Of a stretch of DNA of 64,000 bases, positions 22,772 through 34,319 are shown piece after piece. Both the position numbers and the translations under genes were made by a program. Position 1 is the stretch's first letter, and the number at the start of each line of letters is the position of its first letter. The stretch comes from Aspidiotus rigidus (lineage: Eukaryota > Arthropoda > Insecta > Hemiptera > Diaspididae), in the NCBI GenBank assembly GCA_035079385.1, contig JAVHKY010000003.1, forward strand, positions 27,853,501 through 27,917,500, given 5' to 3'. Below the pieces are notes generated by a model. The model was not told the DNA's origin. It did no database searches and worked only from the letters and a program-made list of their open reading frames with translations.

Positions 22772-22785
22772 CCATCTACACTATA

Positions 22786-23314
22786 CTTCTCAAATAACAC
22801 AGTATCATGCCTCAACCATAAGTTAGCAGCCTATTGTTTGAATTTTTGTTGAAAATAGTTGTTTTTTTTATCCTAGAATTAAAATGATCCCTAATGTGTC
22901 TTGGGCAGACTTGCCTCAATGCTGATGGAGTATTAATGGCAGTAGACGTCATTGACGACTTGTAGGATGTATTAAGCCAGAACGAGGAAGCTGACCATGA
23001 GTCCAGCACTGATGACGATTCCTCAGTAATCACAGGCAAAGAGTATGACAATAGCGAATAATATCAAGTACCCCCATCCCGAATACAAAACTACTGTAAA
23101 TCGGAAGGCTAATGTACACTAGAAAGCGTAGAAAACTGGTCGACAGGGCATAGGACGGATGGAGGAGCTCAAGTTAGGTGCACGAAACCTTCCTCCTGGA
23201 GCTATGTTATAAATTAATTATGTGTATATATTACATGAAATACACTAGCCTCATGGAGTAAGATTCAGTTGACAACCCTACAGGAAAAATGTACCTAACC
23301 AACTTTTTTCATAG
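22786..23314. other. No gene recognised
   Basis: It holds the sequence flanking PLE-1 on the right and short frames without recognisable domains. No repeats noticed. Confidence 0.4.
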
Positions 23315-23720
23315 ACTAATTACTCTATTCTGAAAGCTGAATAGCTCATTTGATAGGAAATCCGACGAGGAACAAGAACATATTTTCATAAAATTTCAAT
23401 TTTGGGAGATGTATGGAAAAACTGATTTTGGTCCTCTTTTGAACGGCCTTTGAAGGCTCTGCGGGGGCACGAAGTGACCTAGAATTGAATACGTTGTTTG
23501 GTAGGAAATTTAACGAGAAACAACTTTTGTTTGAAATATTTTTTAATAAAATTTCAATTTCGCGCGTTATAGGTGAAAAACTAATTTTTGATGGGTTCGA
23601 ACCCCCATAAAAAAGAAGCTCCAGGGGGAAAACGTGGGATTTTTAGTATGTTATTCAGGACCACATCCTCAACCATTTTCAGCAAGGAAACGTTTGCTCC
23701 GGCAAATTTTTTTTTTCTTA
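23315..23720 (-). repeat. Inverted copy of the 17.9-19.05 kb repeat unit
   Basis: Read on the - strand, this segment matches 17900-18190 and 18930-19050 block by block: GGAGCAAACGTTTC, AGGATGTGGTCCTGAATAAC, GTTCGAACCC, CAAACAAAAGTTGTTTCTCG, GTTCAAAAGAGGACCAAAAT. It lacks the hAT insert. The stretch to 24230 holds no gene that I recognise, though 24050-24150 has degenerate 45-bp-family matches (TCGAAATTTTTTTCAAGTCC). Confidence 0.65.
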
Positions 23721-24233
23721 TTTGCTTACACTAGTAGTACTCTTGCAATTTTTTGGGGGGAAATCAAAATTTTTCTGAGTCATCTCCCCTTGAACATTTT
23801 TGGTCCCCTTTAAAAATTTTGTTAAAAATCCCTCACAAATAATTGATTGCATGCTAGGTGCCATTCAGCTCAAGCTGACCAACGATGCTGTATTTCTCTG
23901 TTTGGTTGCCAGAATTAAAATTTTTATTGTTTAACTTTGTTTTCAATAATCGGTAAATAGCAACGTAGCGTCAAGTTTAGAGCTCGAGTTATATTATTCA
24001 GACTGTAGCCCCATAGACGAACCCCAAAGTAGATAGGAATTCCCTCCCTCTTTCCTTCGAGAATTTTTACCAAATTCCCTTATGTAGCTTCAAATTCGAT
24101 ATTCTCTCGTTTATCGAAATTTTTTTCAAGTCCCTAATCCCATTTTTAACCACAAATCGAGGCTATACCCAGAAATTGATGAAAATTCTGCGTTGATATA
24201 TTTACCGTATTTTTCTCACTGTAAGTCGCACGA

Positions 24234-24660
24234 TTAAATTTGAGGGTGAAAAATTTGAAATTTGTATTCTGCACGCGTATAAGTAGCAGTACACAGTACA
24301 GTTACTTTGGACCCGTCGAGTGCATTAGTGATGCAGCACTTTCTGAATAACTTGCGTATGTGGCTGCTCAGCGCAATGATACCACCATCAGTATGCTTAT
24401 GACGAAGTACTTCAATGTGCTCCAGAGCGGTACATTTAAAATACGAGTTTTCCCTATGGAGAAGCACTTCTGAGAACCCTCCCGGAAGCTGTGTCCGTCA
24501 GCGATTAAATGGTCAGCAAAATGCCGAATCCTTCACCGTACCCTTCCCCAAGGCTGTCTAGTAAGAAACTCTAACCTTCAGCTGACGATCAGTCTTCCCG
24601 ATGTAAACGCCCTTACAAACTCTACATTCTGACCTATACACCCCACTCTTCTTGTTGAGA
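24234..24660 (-). pseudogene. PLE-2: decayed GIY-YIG domain fragment
   Basis: On the - strand the text reads VYIGKTDRQLKVRVS and then LLHRENSYFKCTALEHIEVL, RHKHTDGGIIALSSHI. This is the nuclease core with the catalytic ALEHIE Glu and the C-terminal tail of Penelope elements. At least two stops and a frame slip lie between the halves. The adjoining 24660-24790 shares a separate dispersed repeat with 30867-30995 (TTCAATGATGAGATTACC). Confidence 0.75.
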
Positions 24661-24859
24661 AAATAAAAGGAGTTCAATGATGAGATTACCCTATACGATT
24701 TCTTACTACCTGCTCGATGAAAAATATCAGCCAAAAGCTGGCTAGCGGTACGTTTCGATCCCTTCTACATATCTCTAAGGGTAAGAAAGAGAAAGTCGAC
24801 AAACAATGTATTCCCGATTCTCCTCGATATACACGTTGGCAACACTTCGTAGCTAATCG

Positions 24860-26540
24860 AGTGTAGCGTAGGTATACAGAATGGACTGAAAAATATTACT
24901 TGGGATCATGTGAGGTCTAAAGACAACCCTGCTGATTGTCTATCTAGAGGTATAGACGCCAAAAACTTGAAGGAATGTGAATTATAGTGGTCTTGGTCTG
25001 AATGGTTGACCATAAATATACAACCTACTCCCACAGCGTCAAAATACGTAGGTATTTGGAGAAACCTGTTTATTGAAAATTAAAAGACCGCAGGCTCAAT
25101 TTACTTTAGTTACCGTTAATTCTAGCTTAATACACTAAGCTCCTTCGCACTAGAGCATGGATGAGGAGGTTCATGTAAAATGCACACAAGTTCATTCCTA
25201 AAAATTTCGGAGAGCTTCGATTGTTTGAATTACAGCATGCTAAAGCGCAGTTGATAAAAGTGGCTAAAAGAGAATGTTTTGATGAAGAGATAGACATGCT
25301 CGAACGCGGGCTACCGCTTAAAAACAGCAGTAAATTATCTTTCCTATCGTCATTTTCAGATGCTATGGGTTTAGTCGGAGATGGTGGTCGTTTAAAAAAT
25401 TCAGAATTGTCATTCGATCAAAAACATCAAATTCTATTATGTACTGACCCCCCTCTGACAAGGTTGATTATACAACACATATGAACATATCCGAAATCTA
25501 CATGCTGCACCTCAATTATTAAAGTCAATTTCAAGGAGAAAATATTGGGTCTTATGTAATATCAGAGCAGTGCGGTCAATTATTTTAAGATACCACCCTT
25601 GCATACAGCAGAGAGCTGCGGCCCGTAATCTATTGATAGGCCGGGTGGTTCCAAAAAAGACGTTTTCAAATTCAGGTTTGCTGAGCCAGTAAAGCTTCCA
25701 GGAAAGGGAGGAAGGGATAGAGTTATTATCAAGGCATACATAGCTATCTTTGTATGTTTTTCAGGTAAAGCGATATATCTAGAATTAGTGAGCGAACTCA
25801 CAAGTGAAGCGTTCATTGCTGCCTTTAAAGGATTGATTAGTAGAAGAGGCATCAGTGAAATTATAAAATCAGACAATGGAATGAAAAATATATTAAATGA
25901 TCTGAATGACAATTTACCCGATTTTGGACTGAACGAGGAACGCAATGGGAGCCCAATCCTCCTGACGCACCGCATTTTGGGAGTTTATGGGAGGCTGGAG
26001 TAAAGTCCGTTGTGACACACATGAAGAGAGTGGTAGAAGACGCCATGTACACGTAAAAATAATACTCCCCCTTATTGTGTGAGATAAAAGCGTGCTTAAA
26101 TTCCAGACCTCTCTACCGACCCAAACGAACTCAATGTTTAACACCAGGGCACTTCTTAATTGGTGGTCCGATTACAGCACTTCCCAGTGCGGATCTTACT
26201 GAAGTTCCTACAAATAAACTGAGGTATTGGGAGAACATTACACAAATGACTAAAATATTTTTGAAACGATGGAGTCTTGAGTATCTCCATACACTATAAT
26301 GGAAATTAAAAGAAAGGGAATATCAAGTGGGTAATATAGTGGTCATAATTGAAGACAATCAACACCCCACAAAATGGCGTTTGGCCAGAGTATAATTGAT
26401 TGCCATAGAGGTAGGGACGGTGTAATACGAGAGGTAACACTAAAGACAGCTCCCAATTACGAAACTCGTTTATCTACCCACAGACTAATAAGTGAATATT
26501 TTTTTGTACGTTGTTTCAGAGGTGTAAGTTGGAAGATAGT
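24860..26540 (+). pseudogene. BEL/Pao retrotransposon pol, C-terminal part
   Basis: In order: the connection region (LKECELWW-like, with gaps), the pre-integrase stretch (HAKAQLIKVAKRECFDEEI, LVGDGGRLKNSELSFDQKHQ), the integrase core (AYIAIFVCFSGKAIYLELVS, SEAFIAAFKGLISRRG, then the catalytic Asp in KSDNG), PPDAPHFGSLWEAGVKSV with the catalytic Glu, and the BEL C-terminus (LTPGHFLIGGPITALPSADL, NKLRYWENITQMTKIFLKRW, HRGRDGVIREVTLKTAP). The HHCC zinc finger and the first Asp are degraded. Several stops and frameshifts make it nonfunctional. No LTR could be identified. The right part runs up to the Helitron at 26715. Confidence 0.85.
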
Positions 26541-26714
26541 TAATTCAATGGGATTGGAAGATATTTAATTTAATTGGAGATACTATTCAGTTAATTGAAG
26601 AAAATTCATATGTTATTAATTGTACCTACTCCACGATAGAATTTAAGCTCAACAATAAAGAAAAATTTTTTTGTTTAGTTGCGAAAAAAAAGCACTTATG
26701 AATTTATTTATAAA

Positions 26715-27685
26715 CTAGCGGTTGGCGACGCGCCTTCAACGCGCCTGACCGCTAGCTGTGTGTTGAGTAGATATCTGTGTTTTATAGGTATCTGTATCTT
26801 ATAGGTATGTGTGTTTTGTAGGTATCTTGGAATTCAGATGAATTTTTAAAAAAGAAACAGTGGAAAGAGTTTTGCAAAATTCACAACTATTCAGTTCAAA
26901 AATAAGAAAATAGACACCAAAAACTGCGACTGTACTTATAAAATATCAAAGTTCCGAGTTGCACAAAAATAAAATCACCAAATTAAATTTTTTACACACT
27001 AATTCACTTGAGAGCTGACTTAACGCGTGAAGCCTGTATCGCAGCAGAATACAGACAAATCCATCGACATTTTGCCAGTCCCTAAGAAAACACACGGACA
27101 ACAGGTAAAAAAAAGGGTCATTTCCGCTAGCCCATACGCAGTGCGCACCGTGTCTAGACATTGGTTCTTGTATGAGATACCGGATGTAAAATCCTTTAGG
27201 TAGGTGTTTTTAAAACTGTGAATAAAATAACTTACTTGGTATGGAAGTACAGCGAATACTGTAGTCACAAAATTTCCTCCTAAAAATCTGGAACCGGGCT
27301 CATTCGAAAGGAAATTACAGGGGCTACAATTTTTGTTCTCTTCAATTTTTCATAAAAATTAGTTATACTCGAGTTATCACAATAATTCAATTTTCGAAAC
27401 GGCGCCACTCAACGCGCGTAGGTCTAACGTACAGCGCAAAGCAGTTTCAGTACTCGATAATGCCCGTTTTTCCTTTATATTGAAAAAAGTCATTGTTTTC
27501 GCCCTTTTTTGAAATTACTCAGCACCTCCCCGTCAAATTTTTATTTTTATGAGTCTATGTGCTGCTCTGGGATGAGGACAATATATCCTGAAAGTTTGAA
27601 AGCGATCGGCCCAGTAGTTCTCGAGTTATAAACGGACAGGAGGACGGACGGACGGACGGACAAACTTTCTGCTTTATATATTAGA
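26715..27685 (-). mobile_element. Helitron-2 copy E, 971 bp
   Basis: On the - strand it begins TCTAATATATAAAGCAGAAA at 27685 after a host A. Close by is a (GTCC)n stretch, and it ends CCGCTAG at 26715 before a host T. The 3' end has the CTAGCGGT...ACCGCTAG palindrome with a GCGC-rich core (26715-26755). No Rep/Hel, so non-autonomous. It shares about 700 bp of its 3' part with copy F, but the 5' 200 bp are unrelated. Confidence 0.85.
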
Positions 27686-27784
27686 TTTCAAGATACCGGT
27701 ATATCACTTCATGTCAGCTTGGGCGCTCCTGCTTTTTTTGAGCTTACAATTTAGAGGCTCACAATTCAAAGTGAAATCAATCTA

Positions 27785-28708
27785 AAATCTAACGACGACA
27801 TACTCAACGATTAAAACGTACGGAGTAATTTGAATAGAGCCACAGAAATGAAAATACACGGGAGCGCTTTCGATTAAAAAACCATTGTCAACGGGGACGT
27901 GAAAGCAACTGAACCAACTCCGGCCGGCAACAAGAACTACCGAGGAGGACATGACTGAACTAGCGAATCATCACAATGTGAATCATACTCGTAAACTAAT
28001 TCAATCAAACCTTCATCAGGTATGTACCTGTTGAGCACATTTAGGTTATCGTTATTCAGATGGCGAATAATTTCGATGTGTTCAAGCGCGGTAAGTTTGA
28101 AAGCCGAGGACTCTCTATGGAGGAGGGACTCAGATCCCTCTATGAAACCATGGCCAGTGGTAATAAGATGGTCCGCAAATGCCCAATCACCCAATTTCTT
28201 CTTTTCCCACGCCTTCCTATGCTCATCTATTCTAATTTTGAGCTGACGTCCAGTCTCGCCTATATAGATTCCATTACAATCATTACACTCAATTTTGTAA
28301 ACCCCGCTTCTTTCGACCAGTGGGATGGGGTCCTTTAACTTAACGAACAAGCTTTTTACAGTGTTAAGATTGTAAAACACTGGCCGAAACCCAAATGGGC
28401 GGAGGACACGACCTAATTGGGAAGAAAATTTCTCCAAAAACGGAAGCCTAATCCAACGTTTCCTACTATCTGACGCTGGATTACGGGGGAGGGAGGTAGT
28501 GGAATCAAGGAATTTTCGAGTCAATTTCCTATGGACCATCAAGTCAATATCCAAGCTGATCTCGTTCACTCTGGCCAAGTGCTTTATAGTCGAAAGCTCA
28601 TGTTGAAAAGCGAGCTGACCTAATGGAATACTCGTCAACCGGTGGATATAACTATTAAAACCGGCATATTTGTGAGCAACAGGGCAGAAAGATCTGCCGT
28701 GGACAGCC
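27785..28708 (-). pseudogene. PLE-3a: RT thumb to GIY-YIG, one arm of a head-to-head PLE pair
   Basis: The frame reads FCPVAHKYAGFNSYIHRL, AFQHELSTIKHLARVN, KRWIRLPFLEKFSSQLGRVL, NLNTVKSLFVKLKDPIP, then the endonuclease: RSGVYKIECNDCNGIYIGET with both halves of the signature (GVY and YIG), GRQLKIRIDEH and the catalytic Glu in ALEHIEI, ending GLIELVYEYDSHCDDS. The C-terminal half is unbroken (stop at about 27937-27939). All RT catalytic motifs are missing because the copy ends at the inversion junction near 28708. The 3' UTR runs to about 27785. Confidence 0.85.
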
Positions 28709-29609
28709 CTAGAGCTACTGCCATGCAACATATGGGAGACCTTTTGATCCAATCTAATATCTGTCACGAAGAGTTGGCAGAATTTTTTAATTTACTCAAT
28801 ATTTGTTGGTCTCCCAACTTCTGTAAATTTGAAGGTAAATTTTTCGAATTTCCTGAGGAGGTAGGTATCCCTATTGGCTCTCCTCTGGGTTCCCTCATTT
28901 TGGAGGTTTTCATGTCTAAATTTGAGCTTGATCTCTTTTCCTCTGGTCAGGGGTTTTTGGGTCATATATATTATTAGCACAGGTACGTCGACGATGTGTT
29001 GTGTTTGTGGACCGGTCAACGGGATCTCCTTTTGGAGTTTCTCAGGTATCTTAACAGTTTATATCCATCCATCAAATTTACGTTAGAAGTAGGCGGTTCA
29101 TCTATAAATTTTTTGGACCTTACTATCTCTAATAGAGAAGGTGCCCACGAATTCGCCATTTATAGAAAAGATACCTCGACCGATATTACTGTCCACGGCA
29201 GATCTTTCTGCCCGGTTGCTCACAAATATGCCGGTTTTAATAGCTATATCCACCGGTTGACGAGTATTCCATTAGGTCAGCTCCATAGAGAGTCTTCGGC
29301 TTTCAAACGTACCGCGCTAGAACACATCGAAATTATTCGCCATCTGAATAACGATAACCTAAATGTGCTCAACAGGTACATACCTGATGAGGGTTTGGTT
29401 CACGAGTATGATTCACATTGTGATGACTCGCTAGTTCAGTCATGTCCTCCTCGGTAGTTCTTGTTGCCGGCCGGAGTTGGTTCAGTTGCTTTCACGTCCC
29501 CGTTGACGATGGTTTTTTAATCGAAAGCGCTTCGGTGTATTTTCATTTCTGTGGCTCTATTCAAATTACTCCGTACGTTTTAATCGTTGAGTATGTCCTC
29601 GTTAGATGT
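28709..29609 (+). pseudogene. PLE-3b: RT core with internal deletion, other arm of the pair
   Basis: It begins at RATAMQHMGDLLIQSNI and runs through EEVGIPIGSPLGSLILEVFM, a stop (TAG 28976-28978 in place of a probable Trp) and HRYVDDVLCLWTGQRDLLLE, YPSIKFTLEVGGSSINFLDL. It then follows the same sequence as PLE-3a up to PLGQL, where about 540 bp are deleted and the frame jumps to HRESSAFKRTALEHIEII. The deletion removes the linker and most of the nuclease. YVDD is intact. From about 29190 to 29609 it is the inverted repeat of 27785-28708. Confidence 0.85.
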
Positions 29610-29773
29610 TTCTGGTCATATTTTAGAGAACCGAATTAATTCTATCAATCTGAAATATTGGACAGGTAAGACGTTAGGCATAACTTTGTTAGTGCCAATG
29701 AAGTTTAAGAAGAGCAATCCAAAAAATATTAAATGTCGCTTACATTAAATAAAAAACAAATTATTATACTGTA

Positions 29774-30713
29774 CTAGCGGTTGGCGACTGACCGCTAGCT
29801 GTGTGTTAAGTAGATATCTGTGTTTTATAGGTATCTGTATCTTATAGGTATGTGTGTTTTGTAGGTATCTTGGAATTCAGATGAATTTTTAAAAAAGAAA
29901 CAGTGGAAAGAGTTTTGCAAAATTCACAACTATTCAGTTCAAAAATAAGAAAATAGACACCAAAAACTGCGACTGTACTTATAAAATATCAAAGTTCCGA
30001 GTCGCACAAAAATAAAATCACCAATTAAATTTTTTACACACTAATTCACTTGAGAGCTGACTTAACGCGTGAAGCCTGTATCGCAGCAGAATACAGACAA
30101 ATCCATTGACATTTTGCCAGTCCCTAAGAAAACACACGGACAACAGGTAAAAAAAAGGGTCATTTCCGCTAGCCCATACGCAGTGCGCACCGTGTCTAGA
30201 CATTGGTTCTTGTATGAGGTACCGGATGTAAAATCCTTTATGTAGGTGTTTTTAAAACTGTGAATAAAATAACTTACTTAGTATGGAAGTACAAGGAATA
30301 CTGTAGTCACAAAATTTCCTCCTAAAAATCTGGAACCGGGCTCATTCGAAAGGAAATTACAGGGGCTACAATTTTTGTTCTCTTCAATTTTTCATAAAAA
30401 TTAGTTATACTCGAGTTATCACAATAATTCAATTTTCGAAACTGCGCCACTCAACGCGCGTAGGTCTAACGTACAGCGCAAAGCAGTTTCAGTACTCGAT
30501 AATGCCCGTTTTTCCTAATTTTGTCGCCCCCTACTCCACCTTCAGGGAGTCAAAACATCGAAATGTATTTAAGAACCTGACCCAGAAAAAACGAAATTTT
30601 TCAAAAAAAATTCCAGGTCGATAGGTGAAGGCGTTTGAAAGTTATGGACGAACATACAGACAGACAGAAAGACAGACAGACAGACAGACAAACGTTTTAT
30701 TTTATATATCAGA
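29774..30713 (-). mobile_element. Helitron-2 copy F, 940 bp
   Basis: On the - strand it begins TCTGATATATAAAATAAAAC at 30713, followed by a (GTCT)n stretch, and ends CCGCTAG at 29774, with A upstream and T downstream. The terminal palindrome is reduced to CTAGCGGT-tggcgactg-ACCGCTAG, without the GCGC core of copy E. About 29811-30512 matches copy E nearly base for base; beyond that the 5' regions differ. Non-autonomous. Confidence 0.83.
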
Positions 30714-30984
30714 TATACATATTTTCGATGAATATCAATGAAAAACATGTCATGATCAAGTGAATGATAAATGTGAGTTAATGAGGAATTTAATAGTAGG
30801 AATTTATTAACCATTAATGCTTACCACCAATGATGAGCTGTTACAGCTCATGGGGCAGTGTAAAGAAAATAAAAGGGGTTCAATGATGAGATTACCTTAT
30901 ACGATCTCTTACTACCTGCTCAATAGAAAACATCATCCAATAAAAGCTGGTTAAAGGTACGTTTTGACCCCTTCCACATATCTT

Positions 30985-31270
30985 TAATGGTAAGAGGGAG
31001 TTAGTCCGGTCTTAGTCGTCAAACGTATAAGTTCATAAATTAACGTATACTTCTCATCTTCAGGAATTCGATCTTTTAACCTAACAAACAACTTTTCTTG
31101 TAGAACGCAGGCCGAAAGCCGAAGGGCCCGGCCTAACTGCCCCAAAAATGGGAGTCTAATCCATCGCAATTTCTCGCGACTCACAGTACAGGGATTGCCT
31201 CGTTCGCGAATAAATTCCCGCGTGGTTGAAACGTTCATTTCGCTGTCTAAAATTCCAATTCGATACAAAA
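30985..31270 (-). pseudogene. PLE-4: short RT-endonuclease linker fragment
   Basis: On the - strand: NVSTTREFIRERGNP, EKLRWIRLPFLGQLGRALR, then EKLFVRLKDRIPEDEKYTLI. This is the conserved linker between the RT and the nuclease of PLEs, with about 15 residues deleted relative to PLE-1. Nothing of the nuclease follows. Confidence 0.7.
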
Positions 31271-32915
31271 AAGTTGAAGTATATTTCTCAGAATTATTCT
31301 TAATGAAACCGCAAGAAAAGTATTAATGAAAATCAAGTTTGAAAAGCCTGATCAACGAGAAAACATTTCAGCTGCAGAAGCTAAAATTTTTGCAACGTAC
31401 AATGAAAAGAAAAAATTTTTCTGACGCAATATTTATACGCGCCGCGAAAGAAAATGAATACTCCGCATTATACAAATGAGAAAAATTGTACGTTAGTGTG
31501 AATACTAACACGAGAAGAAAATAACTCACTTCCGCATGTCCAAGAAACAAGAAAAATTACATATTAAATTTAATATGTCCAAGAAACTCGAAATATTACA
31601 TATTTAAAAATAACAGCTTCCAGATTTTTTAATATAATGTATGTTGGCTATTTAACGATTATATTTTCATTTTGAGCTCGTACGTTCACCGCGACTCCAC
31701 GCTTTGTTTTCTTGTAGCCGGAAGGATGATTTGAACGCGGTTAATTGATAATTATTTATTACTCGTTTCGCAAAATCTTTCGACTCATATGAAAGAATTC
31801 ATAAAAAACGATGGATAGATAAACGGAAAATCAAACATAAATAATATCGATTGGTGATACGACGGCGCCAGTCGTCAAGTAACTCGATTCTCTGGTACGG
31901 ATTAATGAACCCCCTCATTACTTCGTTCAGTTTTATGCCTCCATATTCGTTATGGTACATGTTTTTTTTTTTTTTTTTCTTCGCTAAAGAAAGCTGTTAC
32001 GATTGCTTTTTGATATGATCTTAGGTCAGCGCAAACGATTCTCACCCCCACATATTGCTGAAAAAAAGTACATCTTCCAAAATTTCTGCTGCCTAAGAAA
32101 AAAGATACCTATTATTTTCCAATAGTTTATAGAAAATGAAAAATGGTTTCACGATCAGTGACAAATTTCTTGAAACTTTCGAGAATTATGACTCATAAAA
32201 TGAAAGTACATAATAAGTTTGTGGGTTCAAACAATCATGAGTGCAGTTGAGAAATTGAACTTGAGGCAGAAAGGAGAAAGAAAAACTAGGTGCTCGACCG
32301 TCAGGTTTATCTACTTCGTAAATCAAAAATTTAAAGAACCTGTTTTATAGTTTTTTTTTTTTCTAAGCTCGAAGAAACAGATATTCTCCCAAGAGATATG
32401 GAAATAAATTTTGACCTTCCTCCTATCGTTTTTCGTGTTTTCGTTGAGTTCCTCCTGTTTTATCTCTTCATCAAAATTTATTTCACATCCATCTTTTAAA
32501 GTTACCTTTCTTTTCCATCGGAAATTTTAACGATCCCTTCTCTTTGGGCCACTATTTTGGGCGAGGGAAATAATCCTCTCTGTTCGAGACATCTGAGAAG
32601 TTATTTTAGAAAAAGAGAAGTATCATTTTGAACATAATGTCAAAGTCATGTGTTTCACGAAGCAGACTCAGAATGGACTGCTCGAGGCCAAGAATATTAA
32701 GTTGTGTCACAAAAGAGAATGCGGAAGACCGGCAAAGGCGAAGCAAGCCTGCTTCTTCAGTACAAAATTTTCTTCAACATTTTTCTCATAATATGTTAGT
32801 AGCGCCGTGATCATTTACTTGTTTGTGTCGAAACTTTTCCAAGCCCAAACCCTTTATGCCAAATTTGAAAACAGGTTAAAGAAGATAGCCAAATTAGCAA
32901 TGGGTCAATTTTAAG
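31271..32915. other. No gene recognised
   Basis: AT-rich and apparently unique sequence with short frames only. A poly-T run lies at 31962-31978. No RNA gene or mobile-element end was noticed. Confidence 0.4.
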
Positions 32916-33695
32916 CAGGTGTCAGCCTCGACATGAGAAATGCGTTCAACTCGATTCCACGAGTAAAGATATAGAAAACCCTCATGGGCCATAGAAGAGC
33001 GTCCTACCAGTCGATAAATAGAAGCAAAGACGTCTGTCGGTAAAGTAAAGTGAAGGTCCCAAGTAGGGTGCCGCAATGGTGGTCCTGAGGCCGTTCGTGT
33101 GGTGCGTCACATTTAACGTTTCAAGGTGAAGCTGCCACCAGACGTTAAGTTTATCTTCTATGCGGATGAGACATCGGTGGTAAGCAATGCCGAATCAACT
33201 GTAGCCGATCCCGAGTAAGAAATCCGGAGGCCGTACTACTCAGTCGAAAGTTTAGCCGTCTATTAGAGGCTGAGTTCTAGGTAGTATTCTTTGATCATAA
33301 CGGGAAAAGTGGGCGGGGTTGTTACTTAACTGAGCCACCTGATGACAAACCTAGGAGGACCGAGAGAACCCAAAAGAAGAATCATGATGAGCATCACCTG
33401 GTCGATCCTTCTACATGGTATCCCAGTATGAGTCGACTCCATGAAGATAGCCAACAGAAAGAAAGAGATAGAAAAGGTCTTATGAAGAGTCGCGCTGAGG
33501 TGCGTTGGTGCCTATTTACCGTCTCGACGAAGGCTCTTTGCTTATTAGCACGTTCGTTATCAATCGAGCTCCTTGCTGAGGAAGCAAAGAAGAGGATGGC
33601 GATCGATCAAGAGGCTTTACGGGTCAAACAGGAGCATATAGGTACTCCTTGCTTGAGAAATGAAAACCGAGAATTGCTCAGAGTGAGCTAGGTAA
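32916..33695 (+). pseudogene. R1-clade LINE fragment 2 (RT palm to C-terminus)
   Basis: In mixed frames: VSLDMRNAFNSIP (the motif A region with the catalytic Asp in SLD), then the remnant of the YADD region (about 33155-33180, TCTATGCGGATGAGACATC), and TVSTKALCLLARSLSIELLA, EEAKKRM, the conserved R1 C-terminal block. Many stops. It is related to, but diverged from, the 14.2-16.1 kb copy. Confidence 0.7.
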
Positions 33696-34319
33696 ATGGA
33701 AGACCCGTGTTCGAATCCTCTGAAGAGATTTCAAGAGATTCTGAACGTACTACCTGTAACTCAATAGGCACCCTTTCTTAACCCCTCTCTTCTGTTATCT
33801 TATTTTCATCGAGTTACCAACAACTCTTTCCCGAAAATTTAGATTCGGGACAACATTCGGAGGAGAACTCAGTTCACTCCATGATTAGGTCGCGGCTGTT
33901 CCTAAAATTATTGATTGCACTATTTGTGTGCGCTTGTATTATTATCAAAGGATAAACCGTGTTTTTGGATCAAGAAATTAAACAACCCATGTTAATACGC
34001 GACCTTCATTAAAGGGAGGCCCAAGACCATGGTCAGCTGAATTTTCACCTGACACAGGTATCAAGTGACCATGGCTGCTTTAACAAGCTGTGGAGAGTTG
34101 AGCAGGCAACGTTTTCGTATTGCAACTAAGGGCGGGATGATGTGAGAGGCGTTGAGGCGTGAGCGAGGTAAGCTTGGTCGGTCTCTGGAGGCTGGGATCG
34201 ATGAAATCCTTGCTCCGAGCAGCCTGGAATCCACTATACTAGGTACCGAAGAAGTATGGAAGCAGGTGTTTGCATTTGCAGCCACAGTCATGAAAAAGAA
34301 GACGGACATGGAGTGGTAT
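33696..34319. other. No gene recognised
   Basis: A short B-box-like string (GTGTTCGAATCCTC, about 33709) suggests a tRNA or SINE relic, but no A box or cloverleaf is evident. Nothing else identified. Confidence 0.35.

Noticed and set aside
27937..28767. Reading the 276-residue frame as one native protein
   Set aside because: Its first about 20 residues come from across the PLE inversion junction. Only the part from about 28708 downwards is PLE-3a.
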